Assembly (NCBI GenBank): GCA_023258935.1
Contig: JAHFRG010000023.1
Location: 1-6,269 of the forward strand
DNA length: 6,269 nucleotides
From: Betaproteobacteria bacterium
GTDB lineage: Bacteria; Pseudomonadota; Gammaproteobacteria; Burkholderiales; JAHFRG01
Reading direction: 5' to 3'
Shown here one piece after another: positions 1 to 6,135 of this stretch (positions are counted from its first letter, which is position 1; every line of letters starts with the position of its first letter). Position numbers and translations under genes: made by a program. The notes beneath the pieces are model-generated. The model worked only from the letters and a program-made list of their open reading frames with translations. It was not told the DNA's origin and made no database searches.

Positions 1-1
1 C

Positions 2-268
2 ATTAATATTCCGCTGTTGATGCCAATCATGCTGGTGGCGCTGCTGTTCGGCATTGTGTTTACTTTTACCGACATGATCGTGATTTTCGTGTTGACCCGC
101 GGCGGGCCGTATGACACGACTCAGGTGATTGCCAGCTACGCTTATTTCACCGGCATCCAGGGCGGCGACCTCGCCGAAGGCGCGGCGATTTCGCTGTTTC
201 TGTTCCCGCTGCTGGTCGCGGCAGCCATATTTTTGCTGACCTTTGCCAAGCGCACCGAGGTGACCTGA
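2..268 (+). CDS. Sugar ABC transporter permease, MalF/UgpA type (C-terminal part only)
   Basis: This is the last 88 residues of an inner-membrane permease of a carbohydrate-uptake ABC transporter; the gene starts upstream of the window. The fragment opens with INIPLLMPIM, which matches the stretch right after the EAA loop that docks on the ATPase in MalF/UgpA proteins. A hydrophobic helix ending in TFTDMIVIFVLTRGGP follows; a TRGGP-like turn followed by a T..I..Y.Y block is typical of MalF/UgpA C-termini. Next comes an amphipathic stretch (GIQGGDLAEGAAIS), then the last membrane helix and a short basic tail. Its TGA stop touches the ATG of the next permease with no gap, fitting a heterodimeric permease pair. 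The substrate cannot be read from this fragment. The family call is secure and the sugar specificity is unknown. Confidence 0.88.
   Translation: MNIPLLMPIMLVALLFGIVFTFTDMIVIFVLTRGGPYDTTQVIASYAYFTGIQGGDLAEGAAISLFLFPLLVAAAIFLLTFAKRTEVT
257..261 (+). promoter_or_regulatory. Ribosome binding site of the second sugar permease
   Basis: GAGGT lies 7 bases upstream of the ATG at 269, inside the last codons of the preceding permease. It supports 269 as the true start and coupled translation of the permease pair. Confidence 0.7.
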
Positions 269-1111
269 ATGCAACGACTCAAAAACATCGGCGGTCAGAT
301 CGGTCATTTCGGCATCATCGCGGCGTTCGTCACTTTCACTGCGTTTCCGTTTTACTGGATGTTGATCACTACCTTCAAGCAAACCAATGATCTCATCAAC
401 GTCAATAACAATCCTTTTCTCTACAACATGCCGCCGACACTTGAAAACTTGCATATCCTGTTTTTCGATACGCAGTACACGCAATGGCTGTTGAACACGC
501 TGGGCGTCGGCGTGCTGGTGGTGCTGATTACGTTGCTGCTCGCGGTGCCCGCGGGCTACAGCCTGGCTCGGCTGGCGGGACGCTGGGGCCAGCAGCTGGC
601 GATCGGGATATTCCTGACTTATCTCATTCCGCCGACGATATTGTTCATTCCGTTTTCGCGGATTGTCGCCGATTTAGGCTTGCAGGATTCGCTGTGGTCG
701 CTGGTGCTGGTCTATCCCAGCTTCACCGTGCCGTTCTGCACCTGGCTGATGATGGGTTTCTTCAAGTCGGTGCCCAAGGACATCGAGGAGGCGGCGATGA
801 TAGACGGCCTCAGCCGTTTCGGCGCTTTTCTCAAGGTAGTGGTGCCGATTTCTTCGGCCGGAATTCTCACCGTCGTCATTTTCACGCTGACACTGGTGAT
901 GCAGGAATTCGTTTATGCGCTTACCTTCATCACGTCTTCCTCGCAGCTCACGGTCAGCATCGGCGTGCCGACCTTCCTGGTGCGCGGCGACGTGTATTTC
1001 TGGGGTTCGCTCATGGGCGCGTGCCTGATCGTGAGTATTCCAATCGCCATACTGTATAATTTCTTCGTAGACCGCTTTGTAGCGGGCTTTACCGTGGGTG
1101 CCATCAAATAG
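269..1111 (+). CDS. Sugar ABC transporter permease, MalG/UgpE type
   Basis: This complete 280-residue inner-membrane permease is the partner of the preceding MalF-type subunit; together they form the channel of a carbohydrate importer. A first membrane helix lies at about 14-34. The periplasmic segment 40-75 carries PPTLENLHILF, a usual MalG-family block. Further helices lie at about 74-97, 108-130, 140-163, 195-218 and 245-268. The EAA loop is clear at 174-180 (EAAMIDG), with the following V.P at about 191-193, and is the docking site for the ATPase. Length is normal for the family (about 270-300). A GAGGT ribosome site precedes the start. The TAG stop overlaps the proposed reading-frame entry of the transglycosylase gene. 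Substrate is not evident; the solute-binding protein and ATPase genes must lie upstream or elsewhere. Confidence 0.92.
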   Translation: MQRLKNIGGQIGHFGIIAAFVTFTAFPFYWMLITTFKQTNDLINVNNNPFLYNMPPTLENLHILFFDTQYTQWLLNTLGVGVLVVLITLLLAVPAGYSLARLAGRWGQQLAIGIFLTYLIPPTILFIPFSRIVADLGLQDSLWSLVLVYPSFTVPFCTWLMMGFFKSVPKDIEEAAMIDGLSRFGAFLKVVVPISSAGILTVVIFTLTLVMQEFVYALTFITSSSQLTVSIGVPTFLVRGDVYFWGSLMGACLIVSIPIAILYNFFVDRFVAGFTVGAIK

Positions 1112-1149
1112 TCGCAAGCGCAAAACGTTTCGCCTTCCTGTTCTGCCTG

Positions 1150-2106
1150 GTGCAGCTTTTCCCGGGCAACGGCTATGCTGTACCGCTGAATCCGGAAATT
1201 GAAGTCTTCATCAGCGGGATGGCGGAAAAACATCACTTCAATCCGAGCGAACTGCGCCGAATCTTCAGTCAGGTAAAACCGCAGCCGGAGGTGTTGAGGG
1301 CCATATCCGCGCCCGCCACTGCATTGCCGTGGAGTGAGTACCGCGTCTTGTTCATCAATCCGACGCGCATCGCCGACGGCGTCAAATTCTGGGACGAGAA
1401 TGCCGAGTCGCTTTCGCGCGCGCGGCAACAATACGGCGTGTCGGAAGAAATCATCGTTGCAACCATCGGCGTAGAAACGCGCTACGGAAGGAATACCGGT
1501 ACTCACCGCGTGCTGGATGCGCTTACCACGCTGGCATTCGATTACACAAAGCGCGCCAGTTTTTTCAGGCGTGAGCTTGAACAATTCCTGCTGCTGACGC
1601 GCGAAGAGGGAATTGACCCATTAACCATCAAAGGTTCTTATGCGGGGGCGATGGGGATACCGCAATTCATTCCCAGCGTCTACCGGCGATACGCGGTGGA
1701 TTTTGACGGCGACGGCAAGCTCAACCTGTGGGAAAGCCCCGCCGACGCCATCGGCAGCATCGCCAATTACTTGAAGGTTTACGGCTGGAAGCCGGATGAA
1801 CCGGTCGCGGTGGGCGCGCAAGTGAGCGGCGATGAATTCCGGGAATTGCTATTGCAGGACATCAAACCACACGTGCAAGTGGCCGAATTGCAAAAAATAG
1901 GTGTTATCCCCGTGCAGGAAATTCCGGGGGATAATCTTGTGAGCTTGTTTGCTTTAGGCGAAGGTGATGAAGCGCGGTACTGGCTCGCGCTCAACAATTT
2001 TTATGTGATTACCCGCTACAACCGCAGCAACTATTACGCCATGTCAGTGTACGAACTGGGCCGCGCAATTCGCGAGGTGCGAGAGACTCGATCCGCAGCG
2101 AAATAA
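1150..2106 (+). CDS. mltB: MltB-family lytic murein transglycosylase (start uncertain)
   Basis: Periplasmic enzyme cleaving the MurNAc-GlcNAc bond of peptidoglycan with formation of 1,6-anhydro-MurNAc. Counting from GTG 1150 (318 residues), the catalytic glutamate is E109 in the motif IGVETRYGRNTG. Other MltB landmarks are LDALTTLAFDY (about 122-132), GSYAGAMGIPQFIPS (about 162-176), the EF-hand-like DFDGDGKLNLW (about 184-194) and SPADAIGSIANYL. There is no C-terminal peptidoglycan-binding domain. GTG 1150 has no ribosome site and cuts into a signal peptide: in-frame codons upstream read VASAKRFAFLFCLV, continuing into QLFPGNGYAVPL, a basic then hydrophobic export signal with a plausible cut after GYA. 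No ATG, GTG or TTG precedes it in that frame back to a TAA at 1057. No lipobox is seen, so it is probably soluble rather than a lipoprotein. Family certain; exact mltB orthology and start uncertain. Confidence 0.9.
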   Translation: MQLFPGNGYAVPLNPEIEVFISGMAEKHHFNPSELRRIFSQVKPQPEVLRAISAPATALPWSEYRVLFINPTRIADGVKFWDENAESLSRARQQYGVSEEIIVATIGVETRYGRNTGTHRVLDALTTLAFDYTKRASFFRRELEQFLLLTREEGIDPLTIKGSYAGAMGIPQFIPSVYRRYAVDFDGDGKLNLWESPADAIGSIANYLKVYGWKPDEPVAVGAQVSGDEFRELLLQDIKPHVQVAELQKIGVIPVQEIPGDNLVSLFALGEGDEARYWLALNNFYVITRYNRSNYYAMSVYELGRAIREVRETRSAAK

Positions 2107-2916
2107 TCAATCCGAACGCTTGCGCGCCAGCAAGTGAATCAGTGGCTCATAAGCGGTGTCGCGTGAAAAACGCAAACAGGCAATCACCGTGGCAAGTAGG
2201 GTAAATCCCAGCAGTACTGCGATATTAACCGGAACGCTGAAGTCCGCGTTGAACGACGTTGCCTCGATTCCCAATATCGCGTGCTTGAGCAAATCCACGC
2301 CGTAAGTATAAGGATTGATGGTGGCGACAAAGCGCAGTACGCTCGGCAGGTGCTGCACCGGGTAGAGCGAGCCGGAAAGAAAGAACACCGGGAAAATCAC
2401 CAGGTTCATCATCACAGCGAAATTATCGAGCGTGCGGGTCCAGGCGGCAATCAGCATGCCCATGCTGGCGCAGACCAGCGAAGTGGTGACGATGCCTGCA
2501 ATCAAGAGCGGCAATACCACGCCGTTTTTCAGATAACCGAGCAGAAAAAGCAGCACCAGCACCAGAAGCGCCTGGATCGCTGCGGCAAGCGCAGCGCTCA
2601 GGGTCTTGGCGATTACAATCCAGTAATGCTCGAACGGCGCGATCACCAGCATGCGCATCACCCCCGATTCCTTGTCGTAGACGGTGGATAGCGCGGCGAG
2701 CATGGCGCCGAACAGCATGGACATTCCCAGCACCCCCGGCACCAGGAAGTACTGGTAGCTCAAATTGCCGGAGCGGCCAAGCATGGCATCAAAACCCGCG
2801 CCTATCACCAGCAACCAGATCAGCGGCCGCACCATCGCCGAGAGCAGACGCGTGCGTTGCCTGAAGAGCTTCAGCACTTCGCGTTCAATCACGGCATAAA
2901 CAGGGCGTAAGATCAT
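2107..2916 (-). CDS. ABC-2 type transporter permease
   Basis: This 269-residue integral membrane subunit is the partner of the ATPase encoded 14 bases upstream. It has a cytoplasmic N-terminus with the amphipathic stretch EREVLKLFRQRTRLLSAMVRP, typical of ABC-2 export permeases. About six membrane segments follow, at roughly 31-45, 57-80, 103-127, 135-158, 165-186 and 230-248. The block FPVFFLSGSLYPVQHLP (about 175-191) followed by NPYTYGVDLLKHA is the ABC-2 signature region seen in the NodJ/DrrB-like group. Family members export polysaccharides, drugs or small molecules, or act in resistance; no substrate can be assigned from sequence. It is last in the pqq operon, and its TGA stop abuts the stop of the converging transglycosylase gene. 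A weak GAGAG about 11 bases before the ATG may serve as ribosome site. Confidence 0.92.
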   Translation of the reverse strand: MILRPVYAVIEREVLKLFRQRTRLLSAMVRPLIWLLVIGAGFDAMLGRSGNLSYQYFLVPGVLGMSMLFGAMLAALSTVYDKESGVMRMLVIAPFEHYWIVIAKTLSAALAAAIQALLVLVLLFLLGYLKNGVVLPLLIAGIVTTSLVCASMGMLIAAWTRTLDNFAVMMNLVIFPVFFLSGSLYPVQHLPSVLRFVATINPYTYGVDLLKHAILGIEATSFNADFSVPVNIAVLLGFTLLATVIACLRFSRDTAYEPLIHLLARKRSD

Positions 2917-2930
2917 TTTTAAGAAGCTCT

Positions 2931-3884
2931 CTAGGTTTTTCTGGTTTGCCAGAGCTCGGTTTCATTAACCCATAAAAACACGTCGTTCAGATTTGGGCGG
3001 CGCCAGCGCATGCCGGTTACTTTGTCGCCCAGTTCGGCTTGCAGCATGACCAGCGATGCGATGTCCTTGCCGGTGAATCGGAAGCAGGCCTTGTCGCCAT
3101 CCATGAAACAAGGCCCAAGCCGGGGAGACAAGCTTGCAATCAATGCGCTTAAGTTTTCGCCCTCGATTTCGATGATGTACGCTCCCAGGCTGTCAATCAG
3201 ATCATGTGGCGGCCCGATTTTGACGATGCGTCCCTGTTTGATGAACGCCACCTTGTCGCAGTCCACAGCTTCTTCCAGATAGTGGGTGGTAAGAAACACC
3301 GTTACGTTGAGTTCCGTGCGCAGGCGTTCGATGAAGCGCCAGATGTTGCGGCGGTTGGGGACGTCCAGCCCGATGGTGGGCTCGTCCAGGAACAGGATTT
3401 GCGGGCGGTGGATCACGCCGCGGGCGATATCGAGCGCGCGGCGCTGGCCTCCGGAAAGCTCGCTCACCGGCTGATGGCGTTTTTCCTTCAGGCCGAAGAG
3501 TTCAAGCAGCTCGCTGGAGCGCTCGTTGATTTGAGCAATGGGAAGGTTGTGCAGCAGTCCGGCGAAACGCAGGTTTTCCGCAACTGACAAGGTGCGGTCC
3601 AGGGCGGATTCCTGAAACACCACGCCGATTGCGGCGCGCACCTGCAGGCCGGCGTGTTTAACGTCATGCCCTGCCACCCGCGCGGTTCCCTGACTGGGGC
3701 GGATCAGCGTGGAGAGCATGTGAATGGTGCTGGTTTTGCCTGAGCCGTTGGGGCCCAGCAGGCCGAAGAACTGGCCGGTGGGAATGTCGAGGTTCAATCC
3801 ATCCACCGCAAGCGTGTTGCCATAACGCTTGGTTAAACCCTCCGCTTGGATGGCGAGCGATGTGTCGACGATGTCACGCCTCAT
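2931..3884 (-). CDS. ABC transporter ATP-binding protein (ABC-2 exporter type)
   Basis: Cytoplasmic ATPase of 317 residues that should power the ABC-2 permease encoded next. Visible motifs in order: Walker A GPNGSGKT (44-51), Q-loop Q91, signature LSGGQ (143-147) followed by RRALDIARG, Walker B ILFLDE (163-168), and switch histidine H201 in TTHYLEEA. A C-terminal extension of about 90 residues ends in RRPNLNDVFLWV, as usual for the CcmA/DrrA/NodI-like exporter ATPases. The ATG at 3882-3884 is preferred because it overlaps the pqqE stop as ATGA and puts the LTKRYG motif at the usual distance. A longer in-frame reading to 4031 would only add residues antisense-free but lying inside pqqE coding sequence, and they look non-homologous. 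There is no good ribosome site, so translation probably depends on coupling to pqqE. The link to PQQ rests on operon position only. Confidence 0.93.
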   Translation of the reverse strand: MRRDIVDTSLAIQAEGLTKRYGNTLAVDGLNLDIPTGQFFGLLGPNGSGKTSTIHMLSTLIRPSQGTARVAGHDVKHAGLQVRAAIGVVFQESALDRTLSVAENLRFAGLLHNLPIAQINERSSELLELFGLKEKRHQPVSELSGGQRRALDIARGVIHRPQILFLDEPTIGLDVPNRRNIWRFIERLRTELNVTVFLTTHYLEEAVDCDKVAFIKQGRIVKIGPPHDLIDSLGAYIIEIEGENLSALIASLSPRLGPCFMDGDKACFRFTGKDIASLVMLQAELGDKVTGMRWRRPNLNDVFLWVNETELWQTRKT

Positions 3885-5050
3885 GAATGCACAGCGGCGC
3901 TCTCGCTCAAGGCGCGGGAGTTTTTGTCGTCGCGGAACAAGATGGGACGCGTAGTGGACGGTTTGTCCCGGGCCTGCTGTGCTTTGGCGATGGCCTCGGT
4001 GATGATATGGTGATGGGGCGATAGATCGCACACCGGGTCGGCGTTACGCGCATCGCCTGTGAGCATGTAAGCTTGGCAGCGACAGCCGCCGAAATCCTTG
4101 ATTTTTTCGGGACAACTGCGGCACGGCTCTGTCATCCATTCATCGCCGCGGTAAGTGTTGAATGCCGGCGAGTCGTACCAGATCCATTTCATGTTTGCTT
4201 CGCGCGCATTGGGGAAGGTCAATCCCGGCAGCATGCGCGCTTCATGGCAAGGCAGCACCGTGCCGTCGGCGGTAACGGTGATGAATACCGAGCCCCAGCC
4301 GTTCATGCAAGCCTTGGGCCGGATTTCGTAATAGTCAGGCACCACGAAGTAAATCTTCATCTTGTTGCCGACCCGCTCGCGGAATTTGTTGGTGACCTCT
4401 TCGGCGCGCCGCAGCTGCTCTTTGCTGGGCAAAAGATGGTCGCGATTAAGCAGGGCCCAGCCGTAATACTGGGTGTTGGCGAGCTCGACATACTCCGCCC
4501 CCATGGCTTCCGCCATTTCCAGGATTTGCTGTACGTGATCGATGTTGAGCCGGTGCAGCACCACGTTCAGCACCATCGGGTATTCGTACTGCTTTATCAG
4601 CTTCGCGGTCTTCGACTTGAGTTCAAAAGTGCGGGTGCTCGACAGGAAGTCGTTGAGCTCGCGGGTGGAATCCTGGAACGAAAGCTGGATATGGTCGAGG
4701 CCGCCTTCCTTGAAGGCCGCGATGCGTTTTTCATTGAGCCCGACACCGGAAGTAATCAGATTGGAGTAATAGCCCAGTTTGCGCGCTTCGGCGATCATGA
4801 TTTCGAGATCATCCCGCACTAGTGGCTCGCCGCCTGAGAAACCGAGTTGGGTGACGCCCAGTTCGCGCGACTCGCGCAGCACGCGCAGCCATTCATCGGT
4901 GGACAATTCCTGCCCGTAGCGCGTGTAGTCCACCGGGTTGTAGCAGAACACACAATGCAGAGGGCACTTGTAAGTGATTTCCGCGACCAACCACAAGGGG
5001 TTGCCGACGGGTTTAACTTGCTTGCTTGGGGTGGATCCAGCCGCGTTCAT
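3881..5050 (-). CDS. pqqE: PqqA peptide cyclase PqqE (radical SAM/SPASM)
   Basis: This 389-residue radical SAM enzyme forms the carbon-carbon bond between the glutamate and tyrosine side chains of the precursor PqqA, the first step of PQQ assembly, with PqqA presented by PqqD. The radical SAM cluster motif CPLHCVFC gives C29, C33 and C36; the SAM-binding GGEP-type motif is at 73-76 (FSGGEPLVRDD). The C-terminal SPASM region holds C248, C268, C310, C313, C323, C325 and C341 with D319, the set expected to hold two auxiliary iron-sulfur clusters. From memory this spacing agrees with the structurally studied Methylobacterium enzyme. Residues past about 371 form a short polar tail of unclear role. 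GAGGT, 5 bases upstream, fixes the start at 5050. It overlaps pqqD by 38 bases and ends in an ATGA overlap with the ATPase gene. Confidence 0.97.
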   Translation of the reverse strand: MNAAGSTPSKQVKPVGNPLWLVAEITYKCPLHCVFCYNPVDYTRYGQELSTDEWLRVLRESRELGVTQLGFSGGEPLVRDDLEIMIAEARKLGYYSNLITSGVGLNEKRIAAFKEGGLDHIQLSFQDSTRELNDFLSSTRTFELKSKTAKLIKQYEYPMVLNVVLHRLNIDHVQQILEMAEAMGAEYVELANTQYYGWALLNRDHLLPSKEQLRRAEEVTNKFRERVGNKMKIYFVVPDYYEIRPKACMNGWGSVFITVTADGTVLPCHEARMLPGLTFPNAREANMKWIWYDSPAFNTYRGDEWMTEPCRSCPEKIKDFGGCRCQAYMLTGDARNADPVCDLSPHHHIITEAIAKAQQARDKPSTTRPILFRDDKNSRALSESAAVHS

Positions 5051-5306
5051 AAGCTACCTCTAAAAATTTCAATACATCCTGTTGCAGGTTAGCGCCAGGA
5101 AATGCTTGTTCCAGATTTTCGACAACGTCAGCGATGGGAAGTTTGCCATCGATGCGTTTCAATATCTCGCCCGCGCTCTGCGAAAGCTTAACCATTCCCT
5201 CGGGGTAGAGCAGCACATAAGCCTGTTGCGCCTGCTCCCACTGCAGGCGGAACTGCCTGCCGATTTCCACGATGTCATCGAGGTTCAACCGCGTTTCCAC
5301 GCTCAT
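5013..5306 (-). CDS. pqqD: PqqD, PqqA-binding peptide chaperone
   Basis: A 97-residue cytoplasmic protein of the small winged-helix-like RiPP recognition family. PqqD binds the PqqA precursor peptide and delivers it to PqqE. The characteristic block runs from about residue 19 to 54, with FRLQWEQAQQAYVLLYPEG and VKLSQSAGEILKRIDG; the C-terminal helical part includes DVLKFLEVAYERGWI. Length fits the family (about 90-95). The start at 5306 is chosen because its ATG overlaps the pqqC stop as ATGA and gives the expected N-terminus; an upstream in-frame ATG at 5360 would add 18 residues lying inside pqqC that look non-homologous. The ribosome site is weak (GGGAA about 8 bases upstream), so coupling to pqqC is likely. 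It overlaps pqqE, matching the functional partnership of the two proteins. Confidence 0.96.
   Translation of the reverse strand: MSVETRLNLDDIVEIGRQFRLQWEQAQQAYVLLYPEGMVKLSQSAGEILKRIDGKLPIADVVENLEQAFPGANLQQDVLKFLEVAYERGWIHPKQAS
5056..5060 (-). promoter_or_regulatory. Ribosome binding site of pqqE inside pqqD
   Basis: Read on the minus strand, GAGGT stands 5 bases before the pqqE ATG (5050-5048), within the last codons of pqqD. It decides the pqqE start and explains how pqqE is translated despite the 38-base overlap. Confidence 0.7.
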
Positions 5307-6022
5307 GATTTGATTCCCGCCTTGCAATAGTTGATCTGCATCGCATCCACCATTGTCCACAGCACGTCCAGCTTGAATTGCAGAATCTCCAGCGCGCGCT
5401 CCTGCTGCTCGCGGGTCTTGTAGTGATCCAGGGTGAAGCCCAGCGCGAACTTCACATCGCGGCGCGCCTGAGCCAGACGGTTGCGGAAATACTGGTAGCC
5501 TTCCTGGTCAATCCACGGATAGTGTTGCGGCCAGTTCTCGAGCCTGCTCTTGTGGATTTCCGGGGCGAAAAGTTCAGTAAGGGAAGAAGTCACCGCTTCC
5601 TGCCAGGGGCGGGAGCGGGCAAAGTTGACATACGCATCTACTGCGAAGCGCACGCCCGGCAAAACGTGTTTTAGCGAAGTGATTTCCTCGCGCTTCAATC
5701 CCACTGCTTCCCCGAGCCGGGTCCACGCCTCGATGCCGCCTTCGTCGCCCTTGGTTCCGTCGTGGTCGATGATGCGCTGGATCCATTCGCGGCGCACATC
5801 GCGGTCCGGACAATTGGAGAGAATCGCCGCGTCCTTGATCGGGATGCAGATCTGGTAATAGAAGCGGTTGCATACCCAGCCCTGGATTTGCTCGCGATTG
5901 AGCTTGCCGTTGTTCATCGCCACCTGGTACGGGTGATAAATGTGGTAGCGGTCGCCCTTGGCACGCAGCTGCCGCTCGAATTCCTCCTTACTCCACGGTA
6001 ATTTTTCAGTTACGCCCATCAT
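5303..6022 (-). CDS. pqqC: PqqC, pyrroloquinoline-quinone synthase
   Basis: Cytoplasmic cofactor-free oxidase that catalyses the last step of PQQ formation, ring closure and eight-electron oxidation of AHQQ with O2. The 239 residues (usual about 235-255) carry strongly conserved blocks: RYHIYHPYQVAMNNG (about 25-39), IQGWVCNRFYYQICIPIKDA (46-65), NCPD, RIIDHDG (83-89), ELFAPEIHKSR (150-160), the Y176/R180 region and LQFKLDVLWTMVDAMQ near the C-terminus. Several of these His, Arg and Tyr residues line the active site in the studied Klebsiella enzyme. Two adjacent ATGs (6022 and 6019) are possible starts; AGGAG lies 3 bases from the first and 6 from the second, which slightly favours 6019 (238 residues). 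It is separated from pqqB by 113 bases, unlike the overlapping junctions downstream. Confidence 0.97.
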   Translation of the reverse strand: MMGVTEKLPWSKEEFERQLRAKGDRYHIYHPYQVAMNNGKLNREQIQGWVCNRFYYQICIPIKDAAILSNCPDRDVRREWIQRIIDHDGTKGDEGGIEAWTRLGEAVGLKREEITSLKHVLPGVRFAVDAYVNFARSRPWQEAVTSSLTELFAPEIHKSRLENWPQHYPWIDQEGYQYFRNRLAQARRDVKFALGFTLDHYKTREQQERALEILQFKLDVLWTMVDAMQINYCKAGIKS

Positions 6023-6025
6023 CAG

Positions 6026-6030
6026 CTCCT
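6026..6030 (-). promoter_or_regulatory. Ribosome binding site of pqqC
   Basis: On the minus strand AGGAG is followed by CTG and then ATGATG. Spacing is 3 bases to the first ATG and 6 to the second, so the second (6019) may be the main start. It is one of the clearer ribosome sites in the operon, as expected where no upstream gene overlaps. Confidence 0.7.
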
Positions 6031-6040
6031 AAAAACTTGA

Positions 6041-6121
6041 ACCGCGGAGGCGCAGAGGCACGGAGAAAATCCTTACTTGCCTTTGATTTTGACTTGCTCT
6101 GCGTCTCAGCGTCTCTGCGGT
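6041..6121. repeat. Imperfect palindrome with 8-base periodic arms between pqqB and pqqC
   Basis: The left arm 6041-6065 and right arm 6097-6121 (25 bases each) flank a 31-base centre. Pairing the arms on the plus strand gives 19 Watson-Crick pairs, 4 G-T wobbles and 2 mismatches. Each arm is made of 8-base units: CGGAGGCG, CAGAGGCA, CGGAGAAA from 6045, and CTCTGCGT, CTCAGCGT, CTCTGCGG from 6097. It resembles the dispersed intergenic palindromes with CGCAGAG/CTCTGCG arms that I recall from many environmental proteobacterial genomes; only one copy is visible here, so the repeat status is inferred. It contains no ORF, and no run of T follows the structure on either strand, so it is not a classic terminator. 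Confidence 0.75.
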
Positions 6122-6135
6122 GAGGTTTCCCGATT

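Noticed and set aside
913..1584. Minus-strand open frame (223 codons) across the permease/transglycosylase junction
   Set aside because: It covers parts of two clearly real genes in antisense, has low-complexity charged composition and shows no motif.
2117..2136. Small hairpin (CTTGC/GCAAG with about 7 pairs) near the convergent stops as a terminator
   Set aside because: The stem is short, lies in coding sequence and no T run follows on either strand.
3882..4031. A 49-residue N-terminal extension of the ABC ATPase
   Set aside because: It lies wholly within pqqE, is rich in H, R and P, and resembles no ATPase N-terminus. The ATGA start at 3884 is normal for coupled genes.
4073..4822. Long plus-strand open frame (249 codons) opposite pqqE
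   Set aside because: It is antisense to a certain pqqE with intact radical SAM and SPASM motifs, and its translation is rich in H, R and A with no recognisable domain. It is a GC-driven shadow frame.
5307..5360. An 18-residue N-terminal extension of PqqD
   Set aside because: It falls inside the conserved pqqC C-terminus; the start at 5306 gives the normal PqqD length and a 4-base overlap.
6041..6121. CRISPR repeat or rho-independent terminator reading of the palindrome
   Set aside because: There is no regular spacer array, only one palindromic unit, and no T tract after the stem.
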